Shown: piece after piece, positions 18,560 through 29,744 of the stretch
Layout of the letters: every line of letters starts with the position of its first letter
Numbering within the stretch: position 1 is the stretch's first letter
Source: Psococerastis gibbosa
Lineage: Eukaryota > Arthropoda > Insecta > Psocodea > Psocidae
Direction: 5' to 3'
Assembly (NCBI GenBank): GCA_963971405.1
Contig: OZ020489.1
Location: 38,287,047-38,351,046, forward strand
Length of the DNA: 64,000 bases
Program-made: the position numbers and the translations under genes
The notes under the pieces: generated by a model
Databases searched by the model: none
Told to the model about the DNA's origin: nothing
What the model saw: only the letters and a program-made list of their open reading frames with translations

Positions 18560-18625
18560 TTATAATAATAATAATAATAATAATAAACGTCTTGTATTTA
18601 CGGGGCGAGACTTAATAGTGGCCCA
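18560..18625 (-). mobile_element. LINE/SINE 3' tail with (TAA)n
   Basis: On the minus strand AAGTCTCGCCCCGTAAATAC, AAGACG and then (TTA)n; the same tail occurs at 35349-35415 in plus orientation. Only the extreme 3' end is left. Confidence 0.6.
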
Positions 18626-18744
18626 TAGATTTCGGACATTATTGAAATTGTTTCCGTATGAATTTTTGGCCACTGGCAAGCTGGTATACGTCCTCGATGT
18701 CAATCTACACCGGTTAGTAGCCTACTAGAATATAATAAGTAGAA

Positions 18745-18870
18745 TCTATGGACCCACGTACGAAAACGGAGAGTCCCTAAGGCGAATGGATACAGTCACC
18801 GAGTTCCTGCTTACAGTTAAGAAACGGCAACTAATATACTTCGGTCATATGATAATATATGTATTATATA
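18745..18870 (+). pseudogene. LINE RT C-terminal fragment
   Basis: The frame reads IYGPTYENGESLRRM..., then KKRQLIYFGHMI. The R-Q-L-x-(Y/W)-F-G-H pattern is a recurrent C-terminal signature of endonuclease-type LINE polyproteins. No upstream or downstream coding match is attached. Confidence 0.6.
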
Positions 18871-19379
18871 TAATACCTTCTATAAGTTTGGAAACCACTG
18901 GTTTAGAACATAGAGAAGGCATAACTGGAATACAGCTACAAGCCTTTCGAAATGTGGACTATACATGTTATGTGTTGTGTCCTTGAATGTTTCCTTGGTG
19001 ACTTCGTGAAACTTGGAGAACATCTTAGGGAGAAGTCAGAACGCAAGGAATCACAGTAAATTTGGAATAACGAGGTTCTTACGAGCGATATAATGTTTCA
19101 AACTGTGTCCCCACTCTTTGATTTATGTACACACCCCCAGTCCCCGCCTACCACTCCAACCCCGTAGGATATAAGCTGGAGTTTTCCTGTGTTTGTTTAT
19201 CTGATGATGGATTGTATCCGAAACCGGTCATTTATTACTTTACTGTGGATCATTGCGTTCTCACTGACTCGGAGGATTGAGGAGCTGCTTGAAAGGTGGG
19301 AGCGTATAAGATACTCCTAAAGGTATATGGACCAGTGCAAAATCAGTGACAGAGGGAGGGACAGAGAGAGAGGCGTATC

Positions 19380-19625
19380 CGTAGAATTGATGAGCTCTAA
19401 GCGATATACCAAGAACCTCCGATATTAGCCAAAATCAAGAGAGCCCACATGAGGTGGCTAGGGCACTTGGAACGAATGTCAGAAAATAGGGCTACAAGAG
19501 CAGCCCTGAACAAGGTGCCCCAAGGATAAACACGACTGGACGACGTCGACGTGGATCTGGTGACCCTTGGCGTCGATGATTGGCAAAGGAGAGCGCAGGC
19601 TGGCGCGATGTGACAGAGCAGGCCA
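19380..19625 (+). pseudogene. LINE RT C-terminal fragment (RTE-like)
   Basis: Frame fragments: IKRAHMRWLGHLERMSENRA, then ALNKVPQG and, after a stop, DDWQRRAQAGAM. The WLGHLERM...R motif with a following W-R-A segment is the usual end of RTE/CR1-like proteins. Stops interrupt it. Confidence 0.6.
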
Positions 19626-19630
19626 GGGCC

Positions 19631-19945
19631 CTACACGGTCCTTAGCGCCAGTGAGTAAGTATTGCGTTCTTTTTTCTCTCTAAGATACAGTGCATGTTGA
19701 GTCTCTACTAGGCGAGCCACTTCTCTTCTAGTTACAGCCGGCTGGCTGGTTGGCAGCAACATGTGGCATCGATACCTCCACTCTCTTCGATCCTGGCACG
19801 GCTTCGTCAGCTCCACGTGTGTATTGGCCCCTACACCCTCCATCACTTGCTGCAGATATTCTTTTCTCGTGCGCCCAGGTTGGTTGAGCCTTCTATGGCT
19901 CCTTCTATTATGTAGCTTACGAAGGTGGACCACCACAGAGGTATA
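19631..19945 (-). pseudogene. LINE C-terminal fragment, minus strand
   Basis: 101-codon frame containing RRLNQPGRTRKEYLQQVMEG and CQDRREWRYRCHMLLPTSQP. The DRREWR word fits the last conserved block (DR..WR) of LINE proteins. A second copy of its 3' part is at 8040-8145. Confidence 0.5.
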
Positions 19946-20240
19946 ATAATGTATTATATTTCATGGAGAGAAGAATGGAGAACAAGCAGCTGCAATGGTT
20001 CGGCCACGTCCCAAAGATGGACGAGAACAGGACCACCCGAAGGTTGGCGGAAGCAAGGCCACAAGGAATAAGAAGATCCATCGGCAACCCTCGCGGAAAG
20101 GATTGAACAACTAGCCGGAGCAAGAGGGAAAACAATGGCCAAGCTCAAGGCGTTGAAGTCCAACCGGGGCGAGTACAGGAAATGGGTTCAGGGCGCTGCG
20201 CACGCGCCACTGAGGAGGAGGAAGAAGAAGAAGAAGAAGC
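19946..20240 (+). pseudogene. LINE C-terminal fragment with (GAA)n tail
   Basis: MERRMENKQLQWFGHVPKMD then ARPQGIRRSIGNPRGKD and a stop, ending in a GAGGAGGAAGAAGAAG tract at 20213-20239. QWFGHV.KM...R.....RP.G.R..G.PR is the conserved LINE C-terminal block. One substitution to stop breaks the frame at about 20104-20106. Confidence 0.65.
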
Positions 20241-21289
20241 AGAATTTCATGTACAGATTCACTCGTTCTTTGTATTTACAGCTGAGCACTAACAGTATAT
20301 TTCAGTACACTCTGTGTCCGGCACAATAGAGAAGCAGGGGTTGAGAGCCGAGATTACCTCCAAAATGTTTCCATTTCAGGCGGGATCATCTTGTCAGGAA
20401 GATGTCATTGTAAAATTAACTCTGTCGTCCTCTATAGGCCTTACTGAATCGATGGATTTCGGGCAAATGATGTATTTTTTGTTTAGATATGTAGAGTTGT
20501 GGTACCTTAGATCATACTAGTCTAATACTCTCGAGCCCCTACACTTCCATATGATTTGCTTGCGGAAGCAGGGACAAATAGAAAGCCCATAACCATATTT
20601 TGGCCTCACGTTTTCGCGCCAAATGAAACTCAATAGTTATCTCATGGTACCTAACCCAAGATTTTTAAAACTAAACAATATGTGTCTTTATTAAATATTT
20701 AGGCTGTCTAACTTCACTATTATGATAAATATGCTTTCCCAAAATAGCTGAAAATTATGTGGATTAAAAATAAACAATAGCATTAAATAAGTTCAATCAT
20801 CCAAAACAGTAATTGTACCCTATGAAATTTCAAATGTAGCAAATACAAAATTAAATTAGGCCTATAGGCAATAATAAGGACAACAAAAAGGCATTTTCTC
20901 TTAGTTTTTAAATAAAATACAGAATACCCCCTGCTGTGAGCCCAAAAATGGCGGAAATCAAATTACCATGCGACACTAGCGCCAATGGTACTTCTAGTAT
21001 ATTTTATTAGAAGTTCTTTGAATACTCTAGACACGGCATTCTAAACGCACTGCATGAGAAAGTTGGGGTATCAACATTTTCTAATTAAATATTTTAATAT
21101 TAATTAAGTTTTACCAAAGTTAAAAAATATTCTCTCACTCCAATTAATTAATTAACTAAACAATACTTGAAAGTAATAGGTTCGCGCCTCTAAAAGCAGC
21201 TGCTTCTGCGCTTTTGCCAGTGTGTGACGTCATTTTATGTTGGTCCCTTGCCAATTGTAACATGGCGTGTCTGGGGTATTATATAGTCT
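20241..21289. other. Unassigned unique stretch
   Basis: No repeat family or coding region recognised. Several short frames exist with no domain features. Confidence 0.35.
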
Positions 21290-21365
21290 AAGAGTGGTAC
21301 GGACTCTGTAGGTTCGAGTCCCACACCTGCTAAATTTTCTGGCCAAACATCAGAAGCAGGGCCGT
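21290..21365 (+). mobile_element. tRNA-derived SINE (family S), small fragment
   Basis: AGTGGTACGGACTCTG joined directly to GGTTCGAGTCCCACAC and ATTTTCTGGCCA; the CTTTCACCCGAAAG segment is deleted. It is followed by CAGGGCCGTAGGGGGGG, a hAT-like left end (21358-21420) with no identified right end. Confidence 0.6.
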
Positions 21366-21547
21366 AGGGGGGGAATTGTTGTTTAGGACGAGGGGGGGGG
21401 GGTCAGCCCCCCTCTACAAGCTTTCTATCTGTATAAGTCTACCTTTTGATTGTGGTAATGGTATACAGCCCACAATGGTTTGAGAGACCTCTGCGTTGGT
21501 TGTAGGCCGGAGGAAAGTTAAAAATCACGAAATAAAGGGGTTTTACG

Positions 21548-21732
21548 CATTTCTATCTGTAGAGTAGTGGTACCGACTCTGACTTTCACCCTTAAGATTG
21601 TTGGTTCGAGTCCCACACTAGCTGCATTTTCTGGCCATGCTTCGGAGGTCATGTAATACAGGCGGTCCCGGGTCTTCCTAGCTTTGCTAGGTTGGCTTAG
21701 TAATAGAACAACAAGAAAAGTCAATATTTAAA
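21548..21732 (+). mobile_element. tRNA-derived SINE (family S)
   Basis: GTAGAGTAGTGGTACCGACT, GGTTCGAGTCCCACACTAGC, CATGCTTCGGAGGTCATGTA and CTAGGTTGGCTTAGTAATAG. The segment GAGTGTAAGAGAGGGCTTTA is deleted. Confidence 0.75.
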
Positions 21733-21779
21733 AACCTTTCGATTTTACAAGCGTAGACTTATTAGCAAAATTGTCCCAT

Positions 21780-21930
21780 GAAGGCCCAGGGATCCCCCTG
21801 CGGGGGGGGGGGGGTTAAAAAAATAAGTAGGTGCATATTTGTGGGTTTTCTCATTACTTAGATACTCAGCGTTAACCTACAATAATTTCGGAGGAGGGAG
21901 GTTTTCACTCCATGCCCCCCTCATCCTACT
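21780..21930. repeat. G-run MITE remnant
   Basis: GGCCCAGGGATCCCCCTGCG precedes a long G run; the end resembles hAT MITE termini but the right end and duplication are not identifiable. Confidence 0.35.
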
Positions 21931-21934
21931 TGTT

Positions 21935-22025
21935 TGGAGGTCATATAAGGCCTTTCTATAGTTGAGGGTAAGTGAAGGCTTTATAGCCTTAACTGTGCTT
22001 AGTTGGCTATTGCTTAAATACAAAA
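21935..22025 (+). mobile_element. tRNA-derived SINE (family S), 3' remnant
   Basis: GGAGGTCATATAAGGCCTTT, TAGTTGAGGGTAAGTGAAGG, CTTTATAGCCTTAACTGTGC and TTAGTTGGCTATTG follow the 3' half of the S consensus with many substitutions. Confidence 0.55.
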
Positions 22026-22062
22026 TTATCAAATACTACATAAATCTTTATAGCCTATTGAA

Positions 22063-22112
22063 AACTACTTTTCATTTCATTACTTTTCATTTCATTACTT
22101 TTCATTTCATTC
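22063..22112. repeat. Minisatellite of ~15-bp units
   Basis: Three consecutive copies of ACTTTTCATTTCATT. Confidence 0.85.
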
Positions 22113-22329
22113 TTCTTTTTATAATTTGTTTGTTATTGTCTGTAAATCTATAGGCTACAGGATGTTCTGTCTCGATAGTTGATTACTGCCTGCTGTCGGC
22201 CTATATTTTACGTAACTTAGTAAAACAAAATTTTACCATCAAGAACTGTAAATTATACTCAAGTTTCTGCATAAGATTAGAATTTTATTGGAATCTTAGG
22301 TTTGTTTGTGAATAAATGATCATTTATTT

Positions 22330-22460
22330 TGGTCATGGAGCATGGCTGATCAGCGGACCTACTAACTACTACCGCCGTTTTGGTATTAACTTATTCTTGG
22401 GGTTAAAAATGTAAACAAAACAATTCTTAATAACAATTTCCATTCTAAAATTATTCATGT
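22330..22460. mobile_element. Foldback family J fragment
   Basis: GCCGTTTTGGTATTAACTTA, TTGGGGTTAAAAATGTAAAC and AAAACAATTC match 54500-54560 and 62740-62800. The partner arm is not obvious here. Confidence 0.5.
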
Positions 22461-22505
22461 TACAAACAAGTTATACCAACAATTCTTAAAGAAAAAAAAA
22501 ATATA

Positions 22506-22635
22506 GCCTCTCTATTAGCCATGAAAGTATCATGTTGATGTATACAGAGTGTCAGTAATCTTAAAGTATCGCCTCTCTATTAGACCCGGGAAGCATCCAT
22601 ATTGATGTATACAGGGTGTCAGTAATCTGGTAATA
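22506..22635. repeat. Direct duplication of ~65 bp
   Basis: Two units: GCCTCTCTATTAGCC...TTGATGTATACAGAGTGTCA and GCCTCTCTATTAGACC...TTGATGTATACAGGGTGTCA, each followed by GTAATCT. They sit in otherwise unique sequence. Confidence 0.75.
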
Positions 22636-22981
22636 ACTTGTTAGTGACAGATCATTCAGTTTAGACGTCTGTCCCAGTTCTGAGGCTTTCACTCGTCAAT
22701 TTATCATAATAAACCGTCATAAACATTCGCGTCGGCTTCCTTTTCAAAGCTATTACTTCTCACTTTCTCCCTATTATTATTTATTAAGAGCTTCCACTTT
22801 TCGGATGAAAGGTTCGGGTTTTTTTCTTCTTTTTACCGGCGTGGGCCGCATGGTACAGTCTACTTCAGGGGTTGGGAACCCTTAGCTCCGAAGGACTTCT
22901 GGGATGGCTCCACTCGGCTAAGGCTAAGTACCTAATGTTCTACAGAAAATAAATAACAATTACTGATTCCTAAAAAATATA

Positions 22982-23816
22982 AAAGAACCGGTCCGAGTTT
23001 ACTCGAACAAGCTTTCCAATTTATCAAAGTTAGTAGATAGAGAAAATGAGTAATTTCATGGTAAATAATTTTCCTATAGTTAAATTTCGGACATCAAGGG
23101 GGGGGGGGGGTTTGTTCAGCTGACGTCACTGGAGGTGAAAGTAAATTCTTGATAGGTCAGACATTACATTACATAACCACACAGAAATAGTGCGCAATGC
23201 ATTTGAACGTGAATGTTCTATCATTTTTTCGAAAAAAACATTTTTTTGTACAAAACCAAATACTTTATTGTGAAAGCAACCTGTCCGGTTTCGTTACACA
23301 ATTTAACACCTAAAGCATACCTGAAGGTAGAAATCATCGTGTTGCAGAAAAATTATTTTTTAGTAATTTTTCATTAAAATTTAGTTATTTTTATTTTTTT
23401 ACCTCCAGAAGCAAACTATCAAGGGGCAAGCGACCCCTCGCATTTTATCAACATTAACAACAACTACAATATATGTGAATTTAAAAGAAATCGTTGGAGC
23501 CGTTTTTGGGAAATAATGTTTTTAGACGTTTTTTTGAAGTTTTTTGAAAATAAGAACCCCCCAAATTGAATTAGCCCAAAATAAAAAAAATTGGCCCGAG
23601 GTATGATTTTTGTGAACCTACATGCCGAATTTCATTAAAATCGACCGAGTAGTTTGCCCGAAAATCGACGAACAGACAGACAGACAGACAGACATTTCGT
23701 AAAAACTACTTTTTTGGGTTCCTGGGACCTTAAAACGTGTAAATCCGTTGAAATCTCGGAATTGAAAATTTCGACCGTCACAAAGCTTTCCTTATACTAC
23801 GTATAAATTGGAAAGC
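22982..23816 (-). mobile_element. Non-autonomous Helentron-like element, full copy
   Basis: Complete copy in minus orientation, from AAGAACCGGTCCGAGTTTAC at the left (3' end) to ATAAATTGGAAAGC at the right (5' end). The GTCTGTC tract is longer than in the reference (ACAGACAG repeats near 23673-23694), and a G run near 23100 corresponds to the C run of the plus copies. Both flanks show A residues at the junction, equivalent to T|T on the element strand. Confidence 0.85.
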
Positions 23817-24094
23817 AAAAATAGAACAAGAATAGAACAAAAATGCATCACCTAATAAAAGTCCAGTAATCCTAGTTATAGCCTATATATAGCATATACA
23901 TATATTTACTACTAGTTACTAGGACTTACTTTACTTACTAAGCCATAGTAATGCACACATAAGTTTTATGCGTTAAAATATTAAAATATCTCACTCTGCT
24001 TCACTTGATTTCAATATACTGTACATTATGCATGGCTCACAGAAGGGTTGTGAGCCGATAGAAATTGGCTCCATGTAAAAAATAAGTACCCGCC

Positions 24095-24385
24095 CCTGGT
24101 CCAGTTGACGGGGAATAAAAAATATCCATCCAACCTGTAGCGGAAATCGCTGCTCCCGGGCATGTTGCTGACCCTCAGGTCTCTAAAATGACTCTCTGGA
24201 ATGACTGTGTGAATGAGTGTGAATGTGTGTGAATGAGATTATTTTTTTTACAGTCTATCATCATTCTAGTTTAAGCAGTTAATTGTAAGAGGGGGCCTTT
24301 GGCCCTAATATTCGCTGCGAACCTTTTTGCGTTTTTTTTTTTTTTCATTAAAGACATTTATTATTATTATTATTATTATTAAATA
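24095..24385 (+). mobile_element. Likely LINE/SINE 3' end with (TTA)n tail
   Basis: Contains AATTGTAAGAGGGGGCCTTT, a T run, ATTAAAGACATT and then seven TTA units. Microsatellite-tailed ends like this are typical of LINE-mobilised repeats. No coding region is attached. Confidence 0.45.
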
Positions 24386-25121
24386 GAGCTGTAGAGGGAA
24401 TTATTCAGCAGGAATTACTCAGCTTATTCAGTATCTGGTTCTGGCGCATGCGTATTAGAGCAAGACAGCTCTCTGAAGGGGTTAAAGGTTAAGAATTAAA
24501 CATTAAAGGTGAAGCTGCTCCGTTTCTGACCTCCACCTATATATCTCACCAGCTCTTCCAACTAAATAAATTTTGAATGGAACAATTCCAACGATATTCC
24601 GACCAGCAAGGCGAAGCCAGGAATACCGTTAAGAGCTGCCATTTCGTCGAATTTTGAGCCAAGGGACGTAAATCATTGTTTGCATTTCTGAGTGGCGATA
24701 TGAACCCATTGGAATTTTTGATGTTACGGTGCGTCTAATGCTGGGGGGGGGGGGGGGGGGTGAAAGGAGAATGCTGAGTGCTGAGGGGATAGAAGTACCT
24801 ATTCCTCATTTATTGGCTAAATATGCATTATATGAGAAACACATGTCGTTAACTATACGTATTTTCACTAATTGCTTTCTTAATTACTTGTAGCCATCGG
24901 CTCAGCTTGCTTCTTGCTGAACTCTTTGACTTGCAGCAACTTGTCAAAAGGAACATTCTGAATGCTATGCATCCTCCCGTTGCTTTATGCGGTTGTGTGA
25001 TTGACCGTGTACATGATAGTGGCTGCCAAAAAAATAGTCAGAATGTGCACGCACTTGCAGGTCTGCTAGGAGCTTATGAGACGTGGACGAATGATACCCA
25101 ATCTAAGGCTGCTTGAGTTAA
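24386..25121. other. Mostly unique stretch with a long G run
   Basis: A G run lies at about 24743-24760. A 69-codon frame (24907-25116) follows an acceptor-like TTACTTGTAG at 24883-24892 but has no recognisable domain and no donor. No function is assigned. Confidence 0.3.
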
Positions 25122-25413
25122 GGCGGGGTTTCCACCGACCGGCTAGGGCTAAATACAAATACGGTGACATGGTAGCAGACATTCAAGACTGAGGCGGGGT
25201 TTCCACCGACCTCGCATTCCAGAATGTAAATGACATTGACGGAAATGTTTGTTTTCCTTTTTATAGAAATCTATTAAAATGTTTGTAATTAACATATCCC
25301 ATGTCGCCGTTTTTTAATTTTAGTTTGTTTGTTTGTGATTTTACTCTATGATCATTGATCAATTTTAACTATGGCATAGAGTCAAATTCAAATTTCCGTC
25401 AATGTCTTACTAT
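25122..25413. mobile_element. Composite foldback (same family as 16677), partly lost
   Basis: The left arm runs AAGGCGGGGTTTCCACCGAC, GGCTAGGGCTAAATAC, GGTAGCAGACATTCAAGACT, then directly the inner end GAGGCGGGGTTTCCACCGAC and CTCGCATTCCAGAATG. Inner words GATCATTGATCAATTTTAAC and CATAGAG also match 16790-16850 in inverted form. The right inner arm ends at about AATTTCCGTCAATGTC; the right outer arm is reduced to GCAGACATCCGC. Confidence 0.65.
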
Positions 25414-26799
25414 AGCAGACATCCGCTGTGTTCTGAGCAAAGAAAGCTTTTTAAAAAGGTCTGATTACCTTATGCGCTCTAGAATTTTGAAAAGAATGCT
25501 GTCTCCGAGTATAGAATCTGATCAAATAACGGAAACTAATTTTAAAAACTTGTGAATTCTCAAATTACCGAACCCTCTTCGCGTTCATCCCCTCTCCAAT
25601 CTTAAAATCGTGTTGAGCGTCCTGTTTCGCTCATACCAAGAAATTGACGACCAGATCCTTTTTTTGCCTTTTTGGAATAAAGTTACGTTTCCCTTGAGAC
25701 GGAGCTGCAAAACGAGCAAGATAAATTAAAAAGGTTTCGACTGTACCTTGTAAACCTTCCCCAATGAAAAAAATCTGCAGAAGGCAATCTCTTTCCCACG
25801 CTTTCCCTTTTACAAGAGAATAAATTTGGCTTAATTTAAGTGTAGATGATATTTTTTCATTTTATCCTGTGGGCTGTGATTTGCCTTTGTGCTCACATCA
25901 TTTCTAAACCAGGTACAATACATTTTTTTATTACGACTCAAGTGATCACACAGGGACAGGAGCGCCTATTGTTTGAATTGGGTCCTCAAGAAAATAATTG
26001 GGGACTTTTTGTTGCTTGGACCAACGAAACCGACTTGCGGTTATAGATGCATAATCTGCAGTCCTCTCTATCGGGCCACCAATCCCGTCACAGGCTCCTT
26101 TCCCGTGACCTGCCTTCGAATAGTTTCAACTGGCTCGTTTTGCTTGGATAAATTTCTTCAGAACTTCATTCCAAACGTAGAAGAAGAATGTCTTGTTCTG
26201 GTATTGTTTGCCTCGTACGTCGCTCAAAAAAATGAGCTTCCTCAACTGTGTAACAAGTGTCTTCTCTTCCCTTAAGGCTGCTCCGTAGATCTATGGAGTC
26301 TATGGAGCGGACATCTATGTAATGGAGGTGCCGCTTTACGTACAATGCAATTTAAAACTTCTTCCCGCTAATGGAATGCGTCGCCCTTAGCCTTTATTTA
26401 CTCCTGAACAATACAATCTTGCCTTTTCTCGTTAGCCTATAAGCTACTTTTTGTGACCTTGATTTAGTTCTAAATCTATTCTATGGAGTTGACTTGGAAT
26501 TAAGGTACGCTATATTGCATAAGTCAAAAAGTCTATAAATTGTCATCCACGAATCCCGCCATAATACAACAGCGCCATTACAGAATAAAAATTGTCCTGG
26601 ATGTAAAATCACCGAAGCCACGTCCCGCGCGTTTTTTTAAATGTACCAAATCACCATTAACTTTAATACATCTACGGAGCGGACAAAACAAATGTCCAAA
26701 TTTTATTATTAGTTTCTGGGTTAATTTGCCAAGGCCGCGCAATAATATTTTGATTATTCAAATTATGGAAATGTTCATGTGCATGTTCAACCTTCGTCT
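25414..26799. other. Unassigned unique stretch
   Basis: No repeat family recognised. Several frames of 60-100 codons overlap in different phases (25846-26046, 25973-26275) and look protein-like only in composition. No splice-bounded exon with a recognised domain could be supported. Confidence 0.3.
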
Positions 26800-27125
26800 T
26801 CTTCTTTCAACGCCTCTTCTATCGACGATTGGCGACCATCATGGCAATTGGAACCTTGGATTCTTCTCCTCTGCAAATGAAAAGGGAAGTCGTGCAGGGA
26901 CGGATACAGGGAGGGGGGGGGTAGCTGCCCCCCCCAAAAAAAATTTGGTAAATCTATTGTAAATTAAGTTATTACGCTCTAATTTAGTCGATCCTACATA
27001 AGTTTTTCCTATTTTGACCCTCAGCTACCCCCTCCCCCCTCCCAAAAATGGGCTGGATCCGTCCCTGAGTCGTGCTCTTGCCAAACCACCGCCTCAAGTT
27101 CCTCAAACAGGATATTCATCTCTTG
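26800..27125 (+). repeat. Low-copy dispersed repeat (family H) split by a hAT MITE
   Basis: CTTCTTTCAACGCCTCTTCT, GGCGACCATCATGGCAATTG, GGGAAGTCGTGC, then after the MITE TCTTGCCAAACCACCGCCTC and AGTTCCTCAAACAGGATATTC. Other copies: 34005-34130 (minus strand) and 43358-43410 (plus). The 43358 copy reads AAGTCGTGCTTTTGCCAAAC without interruption and so shows the empty site. Confidence 0.65.
26896..27067. mobile_element. hAT-type MITE with empty site elsewhere in the window
   Basis: Left end (C)AGGGACGGATACAGGGAGG, right end GGGCTGGATCCGTCCCTG. AGTCGTGC is present on both sides (26888-26895 and 27068-27075), a perfect 8-bp duplication if the element starts at AGGGAC. It is the same subfamily as 585-750. 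The host repeat at 43358 lacks it. Confidence 0.9.
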
Positions 27126-27791
27126 CCCTCAGTCACCCTTGCATTTTCACAGCTATCCTGAATACAACTGAAATGAAATAGTGTACGAAAACTGTCAATA
27201 TGTAAAGTAAGTAAGTAAGTAAATAAGTAAGTAAAGTAAATGTATTTCAAAAAATTTTCCTTCGTAATACATTATGTACAAATATATCAACAGAGGAAAC
27301 ATTAGATGAAGGTGTTGCACTGGGTGTACATATACGACAAACGTTTATCTTGTATTGTGTCCGAAAATCACCCCAAAACAGCTGCTACTGCAATACCAGC
27401 AACGGTGCACTGTAGGCTAAATTATGAAAATTAGAAAACCACGAGGAACGTTTGAAATTATTTTCGGAAAATAACAATTTGCTTCAATTTTCCACGTGGA
27501 AAGAGACAGGTATCTCATGCGAAAAAAAGGGTTAGAAATAATTGCAGACAAGCCTTCAATATGGGCTTCTCCTTCGTTAAAAGTTTCCCGCTCTTTTTAT
27601 AATTATTTACTTTCTTTTATAGCTTCAGGTAAGCAAGCTAACTCGTTCCATTCATTGCTTAGAACTTGGAGTCTTGGACGTAAACTAGAAGGTTTGCCTC
27701 CGCTGTTTGCGCTCTTCTCATTTGAGTTTCGTTAGTGATATGAGTATTGAAGCTGCGACCTGATTTCTTGTTTAGAGTTTGGTATTGGTTA
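27126..27791. other. Unassigned stretch with (AAGT)n
   Basis: A short AAGT/GTAA tetranucleotide run lies at 27206-27240. Otherwise no recognised repeat or gene; the frame at 27496-27735 has no recognisable domain. Confidence 0.35.
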
Positions 27792-27965
27792 CAAGGCCGT
27801 AGCAGGATTTTTTTTCGGGGGGGGGGGGTTAGAAATTTTATTGGATACTACATAGTGGTTTTCATTTTTCCTCTCAAAATCCGATTCTATATAGTATCAA
27901 GCCATTTCATTTCGGGGGGGGGGGGGGGGGTTGAATCCCCATGAACTCTCCCCTTGGCTACGGTG
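27792..27965. mobile_element. hAT-type MITE (GGCCGTAGCC family)
   Basis: Left end CAAGGCCGTAGCAGGATT, G runs at 27818 and 27915, right end CTTGGCTACGGTG. The interior TCCTCTCAAAATCCGATTCT matches, in reverse complement, 32522-32699 and 57929-58108. No clean target duplication was found. Confidence 0.7.
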
Positions 27966-28386
27966 GATAAGTCGTGTTGTTAGACTAGAAAATGTAATTG
28001 AATATTCAGGTTCGAGATTCAACATAAAACGGAAAAATTATCCGCCTGGCTTAATGTGTACCTTACCTTGTATCTGTATATGTGACGCAAATGTAGTCGT
28101 TCGAGCAGGGTCGTATTTAAGTATCTTCCGCCTCTAGGCAGCGATGTTTGCCACCGCCACCACCCGCCCCCCCCCTTCCCCCCGTCTTGTTGTCAGCGCC
28201 CTCTCCGATGTCACTAAGATTACCGCCATACATGCCCCCGTTAGCTGATTATGTAGAAAAGTTATCGGCAAATGCCTGCTTCATCAGCAAGTTCAATAAA
28301 TTTTTGGACCCTTATTTACGGACTTTTTTGTTGCGCCATTTTCACATTTGTATCTTGATTGTATCTATTATGCAATTATTTTATTT
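27966..28386. other. Unassigned stretch
   Basis: A C-rich tract (28158-28190) lies among otherwise unique sequence. No gene or family recognised. Confidence 0.3.
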
Positions 28387-28436
28387 TGCCGCCTCTTCAT
28401 TTGCCGCCTCTTCATTTGCCGCCTCTTCATTTGCCA
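28387..28436. repeat. 15-bp minisatellite
   Basis: Three full copies of GCCGCCTCTTCATTT plus a partial one. A reading frame through it gives AASSF repeats, but nothing suggests it is translated. Confidence 0.85.
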
Positions 28437-28744
28437 CCATAGGTGCGCGCAGTCCTCCAATTTGGAAATACATCACTGGGTTCTAGTGTCAATATATATT
28501 CCGCATACTATTCAATGGACTTTGACCGGGAAACCTAATGGTGAACGGGGGACGTTCATTGTTGACATCGTCGTTATCATAATACAAACAAAGGCCCTCC
28601 CAGCTTAAAAGCCCGCGTTATCAACCTATCCTATCCCGGGGCAGCCGGCAACAGCACCACTGTTCCTTTATGCACGGTCACTGCTGACTACTTCAAATCC
28701 AAATCTGTCAATGACATCAAACGGGGACGGTTTTATGCTTATGA

Positions 28745-28862
28745 CTTATGACATAGTGGTAACTTGCTTACTTGTGTGAGTCATCATCATGCCATCGGAG
28801 ACTAATCGTAACTCAACACAGGTATTACTAACAGAGGTGACTGAACAGGTTATTCGTTTTTT
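28745..28862 (+). mobile_element. SINE-like family D, diverged
   Basis: CATAGTGGTAACTTGCTTAC, TTGTGTGAGTCATC, CATGCCATCGGAGAC, CGTAACTCAACACAGGTATT and AGAGGTGACTGAACAGGTTA. It abuts a Helentron copy at its 3' side, as at 7125. Confidence 0.6.
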
Positions 28863-28863
28863 T

Positions 28864-29718
28864 TCTTTCCTATTTATTCGTTAGTACTAGGAGAACTTTG
28901 TAAAGGTCAAAAATGTCGATTTTTAGTTTCAGTTGATTTACACCTCTTGAGCTCCCAGGAACCAAAAAAATGTCTGTCCGTCGCTCTGTCTGTCTGTCTG
29001 TCGCTCTGTCTATTAATCGATTTCCGGGCAAACCACTCGGTCGATTTTGATGAAATTTAGCATGTAGGCTTACAAAAATTATACCTCGGGATAATTTTTT
29101 TATTTTGGGCTAACTGAATTTGGGGGTTTTAGTATTCTCAAAAAACTTAAAAAAACGTCAAAAAAAATATTTCTCAAAACGGCTCCAACGATTAGTTTTA
29201 AATTCACATATATTGTAGTCGTTATTAATCTTAATGCGGGGGGTCACTTGCCCCTCGATAGTTTGCTAAAAACAAAAACAAATTTTAGTAAAAAAATAAA
29301 AATAACTAATTTTTCACGAAAAATGACTTAAAAGTAATTTTTCTGCGGATCCTTTTTATCGATGATTTCTACCTTCAGGCATGTTTTAGGTGTTAAATTG
29401 AGTAACGAAACCGGACAGGTTGCTTTCCCAAAAAACTATTTGGTTTTGTGCAAAAAATTGTTTTTGAAAAAAATGATAGAAAATTCACGCTGAAATGCAT
29501 TTCATGCCCTGCCATAATTACTGTGTGGTAATGTGTTGGTCTGACCTATCTATAATTTATCTCACATCCAGTGACGTCAGGTGGACACAATCCCCACCCC
29601 CGAGATATCCGAAATTTAACAATGGGAAAATTATTTACCATGAAATTACTCATTTTCTCCATCTACTAATTAATTGATAAATTGGAAAGCATGTTCGAGT
29701 AAACTCGAACCGGTTCTT
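28864..29718 (+). mobile_element. Helentron-like element, diverged full copy
   Basis: The 5' end is decayed (TTTCTTTCCTATTTATTCG). The GTCTGTC/GCTCTGTC tract at 28974-29012, GGCTCCAACGATT, and the 3' ATIR ATAAATTGGAAAGC plus hairpin CGAGTAAACTCG are intact, ending CCGGTTCTT. The poly-C block is reduced to a short CCCCACCCCC. A GTT microsatellite follows immediately (29719-29741). Confidence 0.8.
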
Positions 29719-29741
29719 GTTGTTGTTGTTGTTGTTGTTGT
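29719..29741. repeat. (GTT)n microsatellite
   Basis: About eight GTT units directly after the Helentron terminus, perhaps seeded by a family B SINE tail of the same composition. Confidence 0.85.
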
Positions 29742-29744
29742 TGG

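Noticed and set aside
18786..18986. 66-codon plus-strand frame as a gene
   Set aside because: It is a LINE C-terminal remnant (KKRQLIYFGHM) with no surrounding RT.
24907..25116. 69-codon frame preceded by an acceptor-like TTACTTGTAG
   Set aside because: No donor site, no recognisable domain and only average coding appearance; kept as unassigned.
25846..26275. Overlapping frames with membrane-like and protein-like stretches
   Set aside because: Two overlapping frames in different phases, with no splice borders or known motif; chance open frames are common at this length.
28387..28436. AASSF amino-acid repeat as a structural protein
   Set aside because: Only three 15-bp units in a short frame without a start, signal or flanking domain.
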